Part shown: piece after piece, positions 26,225 to 36,331 of the stretch
Numbering within the stretch: the first letter of the stretch is position 1
Layout: each line of letters starts with the position of its first letter
Assembly (NCBI RefSeq): GCF_900110135.1
Contig: NZ_FOCO01000002.1
Coordinates: forward strand, 99,508-163,507
DNA: 64,000 nucleotides
Direction: 5' to 3'
Source of the DNA: Pseudorhodobacter antarcticus
GTDB taxonomy: Bacteria; Pseudomonadota; Alphaproteobacteria; Rhodobacterales; Rhodobacteraceae
Program-made: the position numbers and the translations under genes
Notes under the pieces: generated by a model
Told to the model about the DNA's origin: nothing
Database searches by the model: none
Seen by the model: only the letters and a program-made list of their open reading frames with translations

Positions 26225-26760
26225 AGGCGTCTTCCCTTTGCGTCAAGTTCGCCGGGGGTGAGTTTGCGCAATTGCAAGGCCACCCGCAGCACCCACACCA
26301 CCACAGGATACATCAAAATGGACCCGACCGTCTGCGCAAAAGCAAAGCCAAAGCCGGGCTGCGACATAAAGGCGATCGCAAAGGCCAAACGGTAGGCCAA
26401 AAGCATTGCAATCATCACCCCCGCGATCAAAATCCATTCGGCCACAAACCCCAATTCGCGCGTTAGGCTGGACCGGGCGCGCAGAAATTCGGTGGCCAAG
26501 ATCACAATCGCAGCCCACAGGCCGGGGGGGCGCATCAAGATCATATCCTCGGCCAGCACGACCAGCGCAAGCAGCCCCATCGGCAAATGATCGGGGCGCT
26601 GCGTGACCCAAGCCAGCATCAAACACAGCATGATATCGGGGCCGGGCCAATCGCCCGCGACACTGCCCAGCGGCAACATGCGCACGAACAAAACGCCCAA
26701 AGCGATCAGCACAAACGCCGCGCGGTAGGCCCACAGGCTGTCGCCCCAACGTTCAAACAT
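26221..26760 (-). CDS. mreD: rod shape-determining protein MreD
   Basis: A 179-residue membrane protein with five or six helices, linking MreC to the elongasome. The sequence is poorly conserved in general, but the WPGPDIMLCLMLAWVTQRPD stretch (around residue 55) and its place between mreC and mrdA settle the call. The start is immediately after the mreC stop (no gap) and the end overlaps mrdA by 4 nt. Confidence 0.9.
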   Translation of the reverse strand: MFERWGDSLWAYRAAFVLIALGVLFVRMLPLGSVAGDWPGPDIMLCLMLAWVTQRPDHLPMGLLALVVLAEDMILMRPPGLWAAIVILATEFLRARSSLTRELGFVAEWILIAGVMIAMLLAYRLAFAIAFMSQPGFGFAFAQTVGSILMYPVVVWVLRVALQLRKLTPGELDAKGRRL

Positions 26761-27672
26761 CTATTGGCTCACCGTGGCGGGGGCTTTGGTCTGGACCTGC
26801 GGGGCCTTGGCGGCCGGAATAGCAATCAGATTGCCCGCATCGGTGATCGGTTCCACAGCATGGCTGCGCAGCACGCGCAAAAATTCCAACCGCTCGTAAT
26901 CGGCAGACAAGGCCACGCGCAACCGCCTGTCCGCGCCTTGCACCACACTGCCCACCAGCAGGCCCGCCGGAAACACACCGCCATCGCCTGACGTCACAAC
27001 TTGGTCGCCGGGGCGCACGAGGTCTGGCTTTTCCAAAAATTCTAACGGCGGGCGGGCGGTGTTATCGCCCGATAACAGGCCGCGCTGGCCCGATGGTTGG
27101 GCGATCACCGGAATTCGGCTGTTGCTGTCGGTCAGCAAAATCACCCGCGCGGTGCGGTTCCCCACGCCCGAAATCCGACCCACAAGGCCAATGCCATCCA
27201 TCGTGGCCCAGCCATCTTGCAAGCCATCGCGTGCGCCCACATTCAGCAACACCGATTGGCGAAACGGGCTGCCGCTGTCGGCCAAAACCACGCCCGTCAC
27301 ATGGGTCAGTTTGGGGTCCAGCCGCACTTGGTTCAAATCCATCAGCCGGGCATTTTTCTGCTCCAGTTGCAGCGCTGCCTCTTTCCAGGCCTTCATCTGC
27401 TGCAATTCGCGCCGCAGCTCTTGGTTTTGGTCATAAAGGTTGGCGTAGGATTGGAAACTTTCCACCATGTCGGCGGCTTTGGTCACGGGCACCAAGGCCC
27501 ATTCAAAACTGGGCACCATCCGGTCCACCAACGCGGTGCGAAACCGTTCCACGCGCGGGCTGTCAATGCGCCACACCAAAAACAGCGACACCAGCGCAAA
27601 CACCAGCAACCCCACCAAAATCCTGCGCAGCGGGCGGGTGTATTCGTCGGGGGATATGCGGTTCTTTGCCAC
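26761..27672 (-). CDS. mreC: rod shape-determining protein MreC
   Basis: A 303-residue periplasmic scaffold with one N-terminal helix (RRILVGLLVFALVSLFLVW, near residue 18) followed by a coiled coil (about 70-105: YDQNQELRRELQQMKAWKEA and following) and the two-barrel core with GVVLADSGSPFRQSVLLNVG and DQVVTSGDGGVFPAGLLVG. I take GTG 27672 as start (giving AKNRISPDEY at the N-terminus), with GAGG upstream at a suitable distance; TTG 27675 is the alternative. Connects MreB inside with PBP2 outside. Confidence 0.93.
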   Translation of the reverse strand: MAKNRISPDEYTRPLRRILVGLLVFALVSLFLVWRIDSPRVERFRTALVDRMVPSFEWALVPVTKAADMVESFQSYANLYDQNQELRRELQQMKAWKEAALQLEQKNARLMDLNQVRLDPKLTHVTGVVLADSGSPFRQSVLLNVGARDGLQDGWATMDGIGLVGRISGVGNRTARVILLTDSNSRIPVIAQPSGQRGLLSGDNTARPPLEFLEKPDLVRPGDQVVTSGDGGVFPAGLLVGSVVQGADRRLRVALSADYERLEFLRVLRSHAVEPITDAGNLIAIPAAKAPQVQTKAPATVSQ

Positions 27673-27697
27673 CAAAGCCTCGCGTTAAACGCCGCCC

Positions 27698-28972
<1,275 letters not shown>

Positions 28973-28997
28973 TCAGACCGCTCACGAAAAAATGCGA

Positions 28998-30575
28998 TTA
29001 GCCTTGATCTTTGTAGCTGACACCTTTGGTATCATAGCCCATTTCGGCCTTTTCGCGCCGCACGATCAGCCGATTCAACGCGTTCACATAGGCCCGCACG
29101 GATGCGACGATGGTGTCGGTGTCTGCCGATTGGCCTGTGGCAATCGCACCATTTTCCTCCAGCCGGACAGAAACGGTGGCTTGCGCATCGGTGCCTTCAG
29201 TCACGGCTTGCACCTGATACAGCTGCAAACGCGCCTTGTGCGGATACAGCATTTTCACCGCATTAAACGCCGCATCCACCGGGCCATCGCCCGTGGCGTC
29301 AATCGAATGGTCCTTGCCTTCAATCGACAGGGTCAGCTCCGCCTCTTGTGGCCCATCGGTGCCGCAAACCACGCGCAGGCGTTTGACTTGCAAGGTGTCA
29401 TGCGCGGTGTTTGTCGCGCTGTCTTGGACCAAGGCGATCAGATCGTCGTCGAACACCTCCTTCTTGCGGTCGGCCAGTGCCTTGAAGCGCACAAAGGCGT
29501 CGTTCAACTGGTTGTCGGCCAGATCAAACCCCAAATCCTTCATCTTGGCCCGCAACGCCGCGCGCCCGGAATGTTTGCCCAAAGGCAAGGATGTGCCCGA
29601 CAAACCCACATCTTCAGGGCGCATCACCTCAAACGTCTCGCGGTTTTTCAACATACCATCTTGGTGGATGCCGCTTTCATGCGCAAAGGCGTTTTTGCCG
29701 ACAATCGCTTTGTTAAACTGCACCGCAAAGCCGGAAACGGTGGCAACCCGGCGGCTGATCGCCATGATCTTGGTCGTGTCCACGCCAGTGCGGTAGGGCA
29801 TAATGTCATTGCGCACGCGCAGGGCCATCACGACTTCCTCCAACGCGGTGTTGCCCGCGCGTTCGCCAAGGCCGTTGATCGTACATTCAATTTGGCGCGC
29901 GCCCGCCTCGACTGCCGCCAGCGAATTGGCGGTCGCCATGCCCAGATCATTGTGGCAATGGGTGGCGAAAATGATGTTGTCCGCGCCCGGCACGCGGTCC
30001 AACAACATGCGGATCAATGCTGCACTTTCGCGGGGCGCGGTGTATCCCACGGTGTCGGGGATGTTGATGGTGGTCGCCCCCGCCTTGATCGCGATTTCCA
30101 CCACGCGGCACAAATAATCATGTTCGGTGCGGGTGGCATCCATTGGCGACCATTGCACATTGTCGCACAGATTGCGCGCATGGGTAACAGTTTCATGGAT
30201 GCGCTCGGCCATCTGGTCCATATCCAAATTCGGAATGGCGCGGTGCAGCGGCGATGTGCCAATAAACGTGTGGATGCGGGGGAAACGCGCGTGTTTCACC
30301 GCATCCCAGCAGCGGTCAATATCCTTGAAATTGGCGCGTGCCAGCCCGCAAATTTGCGCAGTTTTCGCTTGGCGGGCAATTTCGGACACGGCCGCAAAGT
30401 CGCCCTCAGACGCGATGGGAAAGCCTGCCTCGATGATATCAACGCCCATTTCGTCCAGACTGGCGGCAATTTCCAGCTTTTCATCATGGGTCATGGTGGC
30501 ACCGGGGCTTTGTTCGCCATCGCGCAAAGTGGTGTCAAAAATCAAGACACGGGGCTGCGTGCTTTTATCGGTCAT
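28998..30575 (-). CDS. leuA: 2-isopropylmalate synthase
   Basis: A 525-residue LeuA catalysing acetyl-CoA plus 2-oxoisovalerate to 2-isopropylmalate, the committed step to leucine. Start ATG 30575 (MTDKSTQPRVLIFDTTLRDG) has GAGAGA just upstream. HMGL-like domain with RDGEQSPGATMTH (near residue 21) and the metal-binding HCHNDLGMATANSLAA (near 215); the C-terminal regulatory domain (about 400-515) includes SIEGKDHSIDATGDGPVDAAFNAVK in pieces, the leucine feedback site of the family. Expression is probably also controlled by the leucine-codon leader peptide encoded upstream at 30657-30743. Confidence 0.95.
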   Translation of the reverse strand: MTDKSTQPRVLIFDTTLRDGEQSPGATMTHDEKLEIAASLDEMGVDIIEAGFPIASEGDFAAVSEIARQAKTAQICGLARANFKDIDRCWDAVKHARFPRIHTFIGTSPLHRAIPNLDMDQMAERIHETVTHARNLCDNVQWSPMDATRTEHDYLCRVVEIAIKAGATTINIPDTVGYTAPRESAALIRMLLDRVPGADNIIFATHCHNDLGMATANSLAAVEAGARQIECTINGLGERAGNTALEEVVMALRVRNDIMPYRTGVDTTKIMAISRRVATVSGFAVQFNKAIVGKNAFAHESGIHQDGMLKNRETFEVMRPEDVGLSGTSLPLGKHSGRAALRAKMKDLGFDLADNQLNDAFVRFKALADRKKEVFDDDLIALVQDSATNTAHDTLQVKRLRVVCGTDGPQEAELTLSIEGKDHSIDATGDGPVDAAFNAVKMLYPHKARLQLYQVQAVTEGTDAQATVSVRLEENGAIATGQSADTDTIVASVRAYVNALNRLIVRREKAEMGYDTKGVSYKDQG

Positions 30576-30628
30576 CTGGATTCTCTCTGGTAAATTATCG
30601 GTTAGCGGCGGTTCAGGGCGCTGTTCAC

Positions 30629-30662
30629 ATCCGAGCGTTCGCACCCAAGGGCACGCTCAGAT
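30629..30662 (-). promoter_or_regulatory. leuA leader hairpin (attenuator candidate)
   Basis: On the minus strand, ATCTGAGCGT (30662-30653) pairs with ACGCTCGGAT (30638-30629) in a 10-bp stem with one G-U pair and a 14-nt loop. The 5' arm includes the last codon and the TGA of the leader peptide and begins 6 nt after the run of Leu codons, so a ribosome stalled there would cover it. A second pairing, GGGTGC in the loop with GCGCCC downstream, is possible. No U tract is seen before leuA, so termination versus translational control is open. Confidence 0.6.
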
Positions 30663-30743
30663 GAGGCTAAGAAGGAGGAGGGCACGGGGGGGGGGGGGGC
30701 TGATTGCGCCTGCGTCGATTGAAATGATCAAATCCTGTGCCAT
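30657..30743 (-). CDS. leucine leader peptide (attenuation)
   Basis: A 28-codon reading frame upstream of leuA. It begins MAQDLIISID, has four Pro codons in a 14-base C tract, then RALLLLSLI and TGA; the four consecutive Leu codons are CTC CTC CTT CTT at 30669-30680, with a fifth Leu codon three positions on. This is the layout of amino-acid-starvation leader peptides. No Shine-Dalgarno precedes the ATG, but a candidate -10 (TATAGT, 30750-30755) would place the transcript 5' end at or next to the ATG, suggesting leaderless translation, as known for rhizobial trpL. The frame that yields Leu codons depends on the exact C-tract length. Confidence 0.65.
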   Translation of the reverse strand: MAQDLIISIDAGAISPPPPRALLLLSLI

Positions 30744-30749
30744 GAGGCG

Positions 30750-30777
30750 ACTATAGCCAAGGATTTGCGAATGAAAA
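30750..30777 (-). promoter_or_regulatory. candidate promoter of the leuA leader
   Basis: On the minus strand TTTTCA (30777-30772), 16 nt, TATAGT (30755-30750). The predicted start of transcription falls at about 30743-30744, i.e. on the ATG of the leader peptide. Confidence 0.4.
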
Positions 30778-30843
30778 CCCTAAAAATGCGGGGTTGTTTA
30801 GGGCGGGGGGGGCGCTATTTGTGACATGGAATAGGGGAGTGTT

Positions 30844-31494
30844 ATGGCAAAATCTTTGGTGATCGGGGCGTCGGGCGGTATTGGGGCGGCATTAGTGGCG
30901 GCCCTTGGGGCGCAAGGCATTTCACGCAGCGCGAATGGTTTGGACGTGACGGATGAAGCCAGCATCAAGGCCGCACTGGCAGAATTGGAAGGGCCATTTG
31001 ACACCGTGTTCATCGCCACAGGTGCGCTGGAAATTGGCCCGCACACCCCCGAAAAAGCCTTGCGCGCCGTAACGCCCGAGGGCTTGCGCGCCCAGTTTGA
31101 CACCAACGCGCTTGGGCCCATTCTGCTGCTGAAACACCTTATTCCCCTGTTGCCCCGCGACACGCCTGCCCGCATTGGCATCTTGTCGGCGCGGGTCGGG
31201 TCGATTGGCGACAACGGTATGGGCGGCTGGTATTCCTACCGCACGGCCAAGGCCGCGCTGAACCAATTGGTGCATACGGCGGCGATTGAACTGGCGCGCA
31301 CCCACAAACAGGCGGTGCTGGCGCTGCTGCACCCCGGCACGGTCGCGACCGATTTTACCGCCAAATATGTTGGCAACCATCCCACCGTACCACCAGAGGA
31401 GGCGGCGGCAAATTTGACCCGCGTTTTGGACGGCTTAACGCCAGCACAAACCGGCGGTTTTTATGATTTTGCGGGCAAAACCGTGCCATGGTAG
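30844..31494 (+). CDS. short-chain dehydrogenase/reductase (CsgA/C-factor-like)
   Basis: A 216-residue classical-type SDR with a compact N-terminus: LVIGASGGIGAALVAAL (GxxxGxG, residues 5-21), the S...YxxxK active site as ILSARVGS and WYSYRTAKAALNQL (Tyr near 136, Lys near 140), and a short lid. AGGGGAG sits 5 nt before ATG 30844. It overlaps the photolyase gene by 7 nt, and SDRs of this type are common neighbours of photolyase genes in marine alphaproteobacteria, so a shared light- or oxidative-damage regulon is likely. Substrate unknown. Confidence 0.85.
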   Translation: MAKSLVIGASGGIGAALVAALGAQGISRSANGLDVTDEASIKAALAELEGPFDTVFIATGALEIGPHTPEKALRAVTPEGLRAQFDTNALGPILLLKHLIPLLPRDTPARIGILSARVGSIGDNGMGGWYSYRTAKAALNQLVHTAAIELARTHKQAVLALLHPGTVATDFTAKYVGNHPTVPPEEAAANLTRVLDGLTPAQTGGFYDFAGKTVPW

Positions 31495-33017
31495 GGCGGC
31501 TGATCCTGATCCTTGGGGATCAACTGTCGCTTGATATTGCAGCCCTCAAATCCGCCAACCCCGCGCACGATGTGGTGGTCATGGCCGAGGTGCGGGCCGA
31601 GGGCACTTATGCCCCGCATCATCCGCAAAAGATCGCGCTGGTGCTGACCGCGATGCGCAAATTTGCGGCAGAACTGGGCGCAAAGGGCTGGCAGGTCGCC
31701 TATACCCGGCTGGATGACGCGGACAATTCCCACTCCATCAGTGGCGAGTTATTGCGCCGCGCGGCGGAATTTTCGCGCACCCATGTCACCGCCACCCGCC
31801 CCGGCGAATGGAGGTTGATCGCCGCGTTGCAAGACGTGCCATTGGACGTGACCATCCTGGAAGACGACCGTTTCATCGCCAGCCACGCCGATTTCGACAC
31901 ATGGGCGGACGGGCGCAAACAGTTGCGGATGGAATGGTTTTACCGCGACATGCGGCGCAAAACCGGGTTGTTGATGGACGGCGACCAGCCCACAGGCGGC
32001 CAGTGGAATTTTGACCACGACAACCGCAAACGCGCCGCCCAAGATATGCTGCGCCCGCAGGCGTTGCGGTTTGAACTGGACCAAGTGACTGACGAAGTGC
32101 TGGCCTTGGTGGAAACCGAATTTCCCGACCATTTTGGCCGCTTGCGCCCGTTTCATTGGGCGACCGACCGGGCAGGGGCCTTACAAGCCTTGCACCACTT
32201 CATCACCCACAGCTTGCCGCGATTTGGCGATGAACAAGACGCCATGCTGATGGACGCGCCGTTCATTTCCCATTCGCTGCTGTCGCCTTACCTAAACATC
32301 GGCCTGCTCTCGCCGCTGGAGGTGTGCCAAGCCGCCGCCACCGCGCATCAAAAAGGCAAAGCGCCCTTGAACGCGGTCGAAGGGTTCATTCGCCAGATCA
32401 TCGGCTGGCGCGAATTTGTGCGCGGCATCTATTTCCATCAGGGGCCGGATTACACGTCCCGCAATGCGCTGGGCCACAGCCGCGCGCTGCCGCCGCTGTA
32501 TTGGGGCGGCAAAACCCGCATGACCTGCCTGTCGCAATCGGTGGCGCAAACCCGCGACCACGCCTATGCGCACCACATCCAACGCTTGATGGTTACGGGC
32601 ACCTTTGGCCTGCTGGCGGGCATTGACCCGGCGCATCTGCACGAATGGTATCTGGCCGTCTATATTGATGCGTTTGAATGGGTGGAGGCGCCGAACACCT
32701 TGGGGATGAGCCAGTTTGCCGATGGGGGCCTGCTTGCGTCCAAACCCTACGCGGCGTCGGGGGCTTATATCAACCGCATGTCGGATTATTGCGGCAGCTG
32801 CGCCTATAAGGTGGCGGAAAAAACCGGGCCGGATGCCTGCCCGTTCAACTCGCTGTTTTGGGATTTCGTGCAGCGCCACCGCGATGTGTTGGCGAAAAAC
32901 CCGCGCATGGGCCAAATGGTGCGCACATGGGATAAAATGACCCCTGCGCACCAAGCGCAAGTTTTGGAAACATCGACCGATATTCTGGCGCGGTTGGACG
33001 CGGGCAAGGTGGTGTAA
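31488..33017 (+). CDS. FeS-type bacterial cryptochrome/(6-4) photolyase
   Basis: A 509-residue member of the FeS-BCP (PhrB/CryB) group that repairs (6-4) photoproducts with FAD and blue light. The N-terminal Rossmann-like antenna domain starts RLILILGDQLSLD. Four Cys at 347, 435, 438 and 451 have spacing 88-3-13, the same spacing as the 4Fe-4S ligands I recall for Agrobacterium PhrB (350, 438, 441, 454). The helical FAD domain includes QIIGWREFVRGIYF, the family-typical ...MVTGTFGLLAGIDP, and WYLAVYIDAFEWVEAPNTLG. Begins inside the end of the SDR gene. A CPD-type specificity cannot be excluded by sequence alone. Confidence 0.9.
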   Translation: MVGRLILILGDQLSLDIAALKSANPAHDVVVMAEVRAEGTYAPHHPQKIALVLTAMRKFAAELGAKGWQVAYTRLDDADNSHSISGELLRRAAEFSRTHVTATRPGEWRLIAALQDVPLDVTILEDDRFIASHADFDTWADGRKQLRMEWFYRDMRRKTGLLMDGDQPTGGQWNFDHDNRKRAAQDMLRPQALRFELDQVTDEVLALVETEFPDHFGRLRPFHWATDRAGALQALHHFITHSLPRFGDEQDAMLMDAPFISHSLLSPYLNIGLLSPLEVCQAAATAHQKGKAPLNAVEGFIRQIIGWREFVRGIYFHQGPDYTSRNALGHSRALPPLYWGGKTRMTCLSQSVAQTRDHAYAHHIQRLMVTGTFGLLAGIDPAHLHEWYLAVYIDAFEWVEAPNTLGMSQFADGGLLASKPYAASGAYINRMSDYCGSCAYKVAEKTGPDACPFNSLFWDFVQRHRDVLAKNPRMGQMVRTWDKMTPAHQAQVLETSTDILARLDAGKVV

Positions 33018-33018
33018 T

Positions 33019-34512
33019 TCAGGGGGCGGCGGGGGCTGCCCCTTCTGGCACCGCCGCCTCGGGCAGCACCGCCTCGGGCACCTCAGGGTCGGGCACCACC
33101 TCCGCTGGTGGTGGCCCAGTCAAAATCCCATTGGTCCATTCGCCCGCCGTTTCTTGCCCCGCCTTATAGCGCAAAACCCCTTGGCCTTGCCGTTTTCCCG
33201 CCACAAATTGCCCGGTATAAGTGTCGCCATTGGCATAGGTGGCAACACCTTGCCCGTCAATCACGCCAGCCTTCCAATCGCCGGTATAGCGAAAACCGTC
33301 CGGCATCACCAATTCGCCCGTGCCGTGGCGCGCGCCCGCCACAAACCCGCCTTTGTACACGCTGCCATCGGCATAGGTGGCGACGCCTTCCCCTTGGCGC
33401 TGCCCGCCAACCCAAGCGCCTTCATACCGATACCCGTCGGGATAGGTCATCACGCCTGCACCTTGATACTGCGCCTCAACAAACGCGCCTTCATACACTT
33501 GCCCATTGGCATAGGTGGCCCGGCCTGTGCCGTGGATCACGCCTGCGCGCCATGCCCCGTCATAACTGGCCCCATCTGGATAGGTGATGACGCCCGCGCC
33601 ATGGGGTTTGTCCTGCAAAAATGCGCCGGTATAAATGGCCCCATTGGGATAGGTGACGGTCCCCACCCCTTCAATCCGCCCTTCCACCCAATCGCCATTA
33701 TAAACATAGCTTTCTGGCCCGCGAAACACGCCCTTGCCGTGGCGGCGGTCGGCCAAAAACGCCCCTTCATACAGATCGCCATTGGCATAGGTCACGCGGC
33801 CCAAGCCCACCCGCGCGCCCCCGTCAAACGTGCCGGTGTACACATCGCCATTGGCCTGCGTCAGCGTGCCGGTCCCGTTGATCTGCCCATCCTCCCATGC
33901 ACCGTCATAGATCAAACCATCAGGCATCGTCAGCCGGCCCATGCCCACCCGCGCGCCCGCAATCAAATCACCTTCATACATCGACCCATCGGCAAAGGTG
34001 ATGCGCCCCTTGCCCTGCTTTTCCTCTGCGACCCAATCCCCGTCATAGATATATCCGGTGGGGTCGCGCAAAACGCCTTTGCCGGTGCGCACCGCGTTCA
34101 CAAACGCGCCCGTGTACACTGACCCGTCGGGATAGGTCGCCACCCCTTGCCCGGTCATCTGGCCCGCCGCCCAATCGCCATCATAACTGCCACCATCGGG
34201 ATAGGTGATCTTGCCGCGCCCTTCGGGCTTGCCAGCCAAAAACATACCTTCATAGAGCGACCCATTGGGGAATCGCGCCACGCCTGCGCCGCGAATTTCC
34301 CCGTCCACCCACGCCCCGGTATAAGTGTATCCATTGGGCAAGGTATACGTCCCGGTGCCATGCTGCCGCCCATCCTTGAACGTGCCTTCATAAACAGACC
34401 CATCATCGTATTGCTTGGCGATCACGCCATCTTGGGCAAAGGCGGGTGGGACCGCGCATATTGCCACAGCCAAAATCACAGTTTTGGTCCATCCGCTTTT
34501 CGTCTGTGCCAA
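33019..34512 (-). CDS. exported MORN-repeat protein (18 repeats)
   Basis: A protein of about 497 residues made almost entirely of 18 consecutive 23-residue MORN repeats (typical unit YDGAWRAGVIHGTGRATYANG) between a signal peptide (ending PPAFAQ) and a Pro/Glu/Ala-rich tail (PPPAEVVPDPEVPEAVLP). I place the start at TTG 34512, which has AAGGA and AGGGA upstream and gives a normal signal peptide; ATG 34578 is possible but adds 22 polar residues. MORN proteins in bacteria are often envelope-associated scaffolds; no enzymatic domain is present here. The last partial repeat lacks the Tyr. Convergent with the photolyase gene, one base between stops. Confidence 0.85.
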   Translation of the reverse strand: MAQTKSGWTKTVILAVAICAVPPAFAQDGVIAKQYDDGSVYEGTFKDGRQHGTGTYTLPNGYTYTGAWVDGEIRGAGVARFPNGSLYEGMFLAGKPEGRGKITYPDGGSYDGDWAAGQMTGQGVATYPDGSVYTGAFVNAVRTGKGVLRDPTGYIYDGDWVAEEKQGKGRITFADGSMYEGDLIAGARVGMGRLTMPDGLIYDGAWEDGQINGTGTLTQANGDVYTGTFDGGARVGLGRVTYANGDLYEGAFLADRRHGKGVFRGPESYVYNGDWVEGRIEGVGTVTYPNGAIYTGAFLQDKPHGAGVITYPDGASYDGAWRAGVIHGTGRATYANGQVYEGAFVEAQYQGAGVMTYPDGYRYEGAWVGGQRQGEGVATYADGSVYKGGFVAGARHGTGELVMPDGFRYTGDWKAGVIDGQGVATYANGDTYTGQFVAGKRQGQGVLRYKAGQETAGEWTNGILTGPPPAEVVPDPEVPEAVLPEAAVPEGAAPAAP

Positions 34513-34671
34513 TTCCCTGATCCTTTTGCAGCCATTCCCAAATCTTACCTCTCCACCTTGGTCGTGACAAGTTTGCAAAGCGCCGCTGCGCGTCCGGTCG
34601 GCGGTGGGCGGCCCTTTCCCTCGCGCGCCAGTCTGCTACATCTGACCGGGTAACAGACAAGGACCCAGCTT

Positions 34672-36330
34672 ATGGCCACCCGATTTCGCCTGACTTTGGC
34701 ACAGCTGAACCCGACCGTCGGGGCGATTGCCGCCAATGGCGATTTGGCGCGGGACGCGTGGAAAACCGCAAAGGCGGCAGGGGCTGATATGGTCGCGCTG
34801 ACCGAGATGTTTATCACGGGGTATCAGATCCAAGACCTTGTGCAGCGCCCCCGGTTTATCGAGGATGCGATCGCCGCGATTGATGCGCTGGCTGTGGATT
34901 GCGCCGATGGTCCTGCGATGGGTATCGGTGGCCCGCTGTTCAAAGCGGGGCGTTTGTACAACGCCTATTTCATCCTGCAAGGCGGGCAGATCACCGCGAC
35001 CGTGCTGAAACATCACCTGCCAAATGACAGTGTTTTTGATGAAAAACGTCTGTATTCCTCGGCCGAGGTGACAGGCCCCTACCGCGTCGGCCCCCTGCGC
35101 ATCGGCTCGCCGATATGTGAGGACAGCTGGCACACGGACGTATCCGAAACACTGGCCGAGACGGGCGCCGAGATTTTGCTGGTCCCCAACGGATCGCCCT
35201 ATCACCGCGAGAAACTGGCGGTACGCCAGAATATCATGGTCGCGCGGGTGGTCGAAACCGGGCTGCCGCTGGTCTACCTGAACATGGTCGGCGGCCAGGA
35301 TGACCAAGTGTTTGATGGCGCGTCTTTTGTGCTGAACCCCGGCGGCGCGCTGGCCGCGCAGATGCCCGCGTTCGAAACTGCGATCACCCATGTCGACTTT
35401 GTGCAAACCCCTGACGGTTGGCGCGCGGACCCCGGCATGATGGTAAAACAGCCCGATACATGGCAGGCGGATTATCACGCAATGGTTTTGTCCTTGCGCG
35501 ACTATCTGGGCAAAACCGGGTTCAAGCGGGTGCTGTTGGGCATGTCGGGCGGCATTGATTCGGCGCTGGTCGCCACCATTGCCGCCGATGCGATTGGCCC
35601 TGAAAACGTCCGCTGCGTCATGCTGCCGTCCGAATACACCAGCCCGCACAGCCTAGAGGATGCAAAGGACTGCGCCACCCGCCTTGGCACCGCCTATGAT
35701 TTCGTGTCCATCGCTGCGGGCCGTGCGGCGATCACCGACACGCTGGCCCCGCTGTTTGACGGGCTGGCGGCGGATATCACCGAGGAGAATATCCAGTCGC
35801 GCCTACGCGGTATTCTCCTCATGGCGATGTCGAATAAATTTGGCGCGATGCTGCTGACCACGGGCAATAAATCCGAAGTGGCGGTGGGATATTGCACGAT
35901 TTATGGCGATATGGCGGGCGGCTATAACCCGATCAAGGACCTGTATAAAACCCGCGTGTTTGAAACCTGCCGCTGGCGCAATGCCAATCATTTTGACTGG
36001 ATGATGGGCGTGGCGGGCCAGGTTATCCCTCCCCGCATCATCGACAAACCCCCATCGGCTGAGCTGCGCCCCGACCAAAAGGATGAGGACAGCCTGCCGT
36101 CATACCCCGTCCTTGATGCGATACTCGAAGGGTTGGTGGACAATGATGTGGCGATTGAGGATCTGGTCGCCGCAGGGTTCGCGCGCGCCGATGTGGAACA
36201 GGTGGAACGGCTGATTTATCTGTCGGAATACAAGCGCTTTCAATCTGCCCCCGGCACGCGCCTGACGCGCCGCGCGTTCTGGCTGGACCGTCGGTATCCG
36301 ATGGTCAACCGCTGGCGCGACCGGGAATAA
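34672..36330 (+). CDS. nadE: glutamine-dependent NAD+ synthase
   Basis: A 552-residue fusion of a nitrilase-type glutaminase (residues 1-260) and a C-terminal synthetase. Glutaminase triad: Glu in ALTEMFITGY (near 45), Lys in LKHHLPNDSVFDEKRL (near 113), Cys in GSPICEDSWH (near 149). The synthetase PP-loop is LLGMSGGIDSALVATI (near 290). It makes NAD+ from deamido-NAD+, ATP and glutamine. Divergent from the MORN gene across 159 bp. Followed by a strong hairpin. Confidence 0.95.
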   Translation: MATRFRLTLAQLNPTVGAIAANGDLARDAWKTAKAAGADMVALTEMFITGYQIQDLVQRPRFIEDAIAAIDALAVDCADGPAMGIGGPLFKAGRLYNAYFILQGGQITATVLKHHLPNDSVFDEKRLYSSAEVTGPYRVGPLRIGSPICEDSWHTDVSETLAETGAEILLVPNGSPYHREKLAVRQNIMVARVVETGLPLVYLNMVGGQDDQVFDGASFVLNPGGALAAQMPAFETAITHVDFVQTPDGWRADPGMMVKQPDTWQADYHAMVLSLRDYLGKTGFKRVLLGMSGGIDSALVATIAADAIGPENVRCVMLPSEYTSPHSLEDAKDCATRLGTAYDFVSIAAGRAAITDTLAPLFDGLAADITEENIQSRLRGILLMAMSNKFGAMLLTTGNKSEVAVGYCTIYGDMAGGYNPIKDLYKTRVFETCRWRNANHFDWMMGVAGQVIPPRIIDKPPSAELRPDQKDEDSLPSYPVLDAILEGLVDNDVAIEDLVAAGFARADVEQVERLIYLSEYKRFQSAPGTRLTRRAFWLDRRYPMVNRWRDRE

Positions 36331-36331
36331 G

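Noticed and set aside
33154..34122. 322-codon plus-strand frame opposite the MORN gene
   Set aside because: Its apparent periodicity mirrors the 69-bp repeats of the MORN gene; no start signal or domain.
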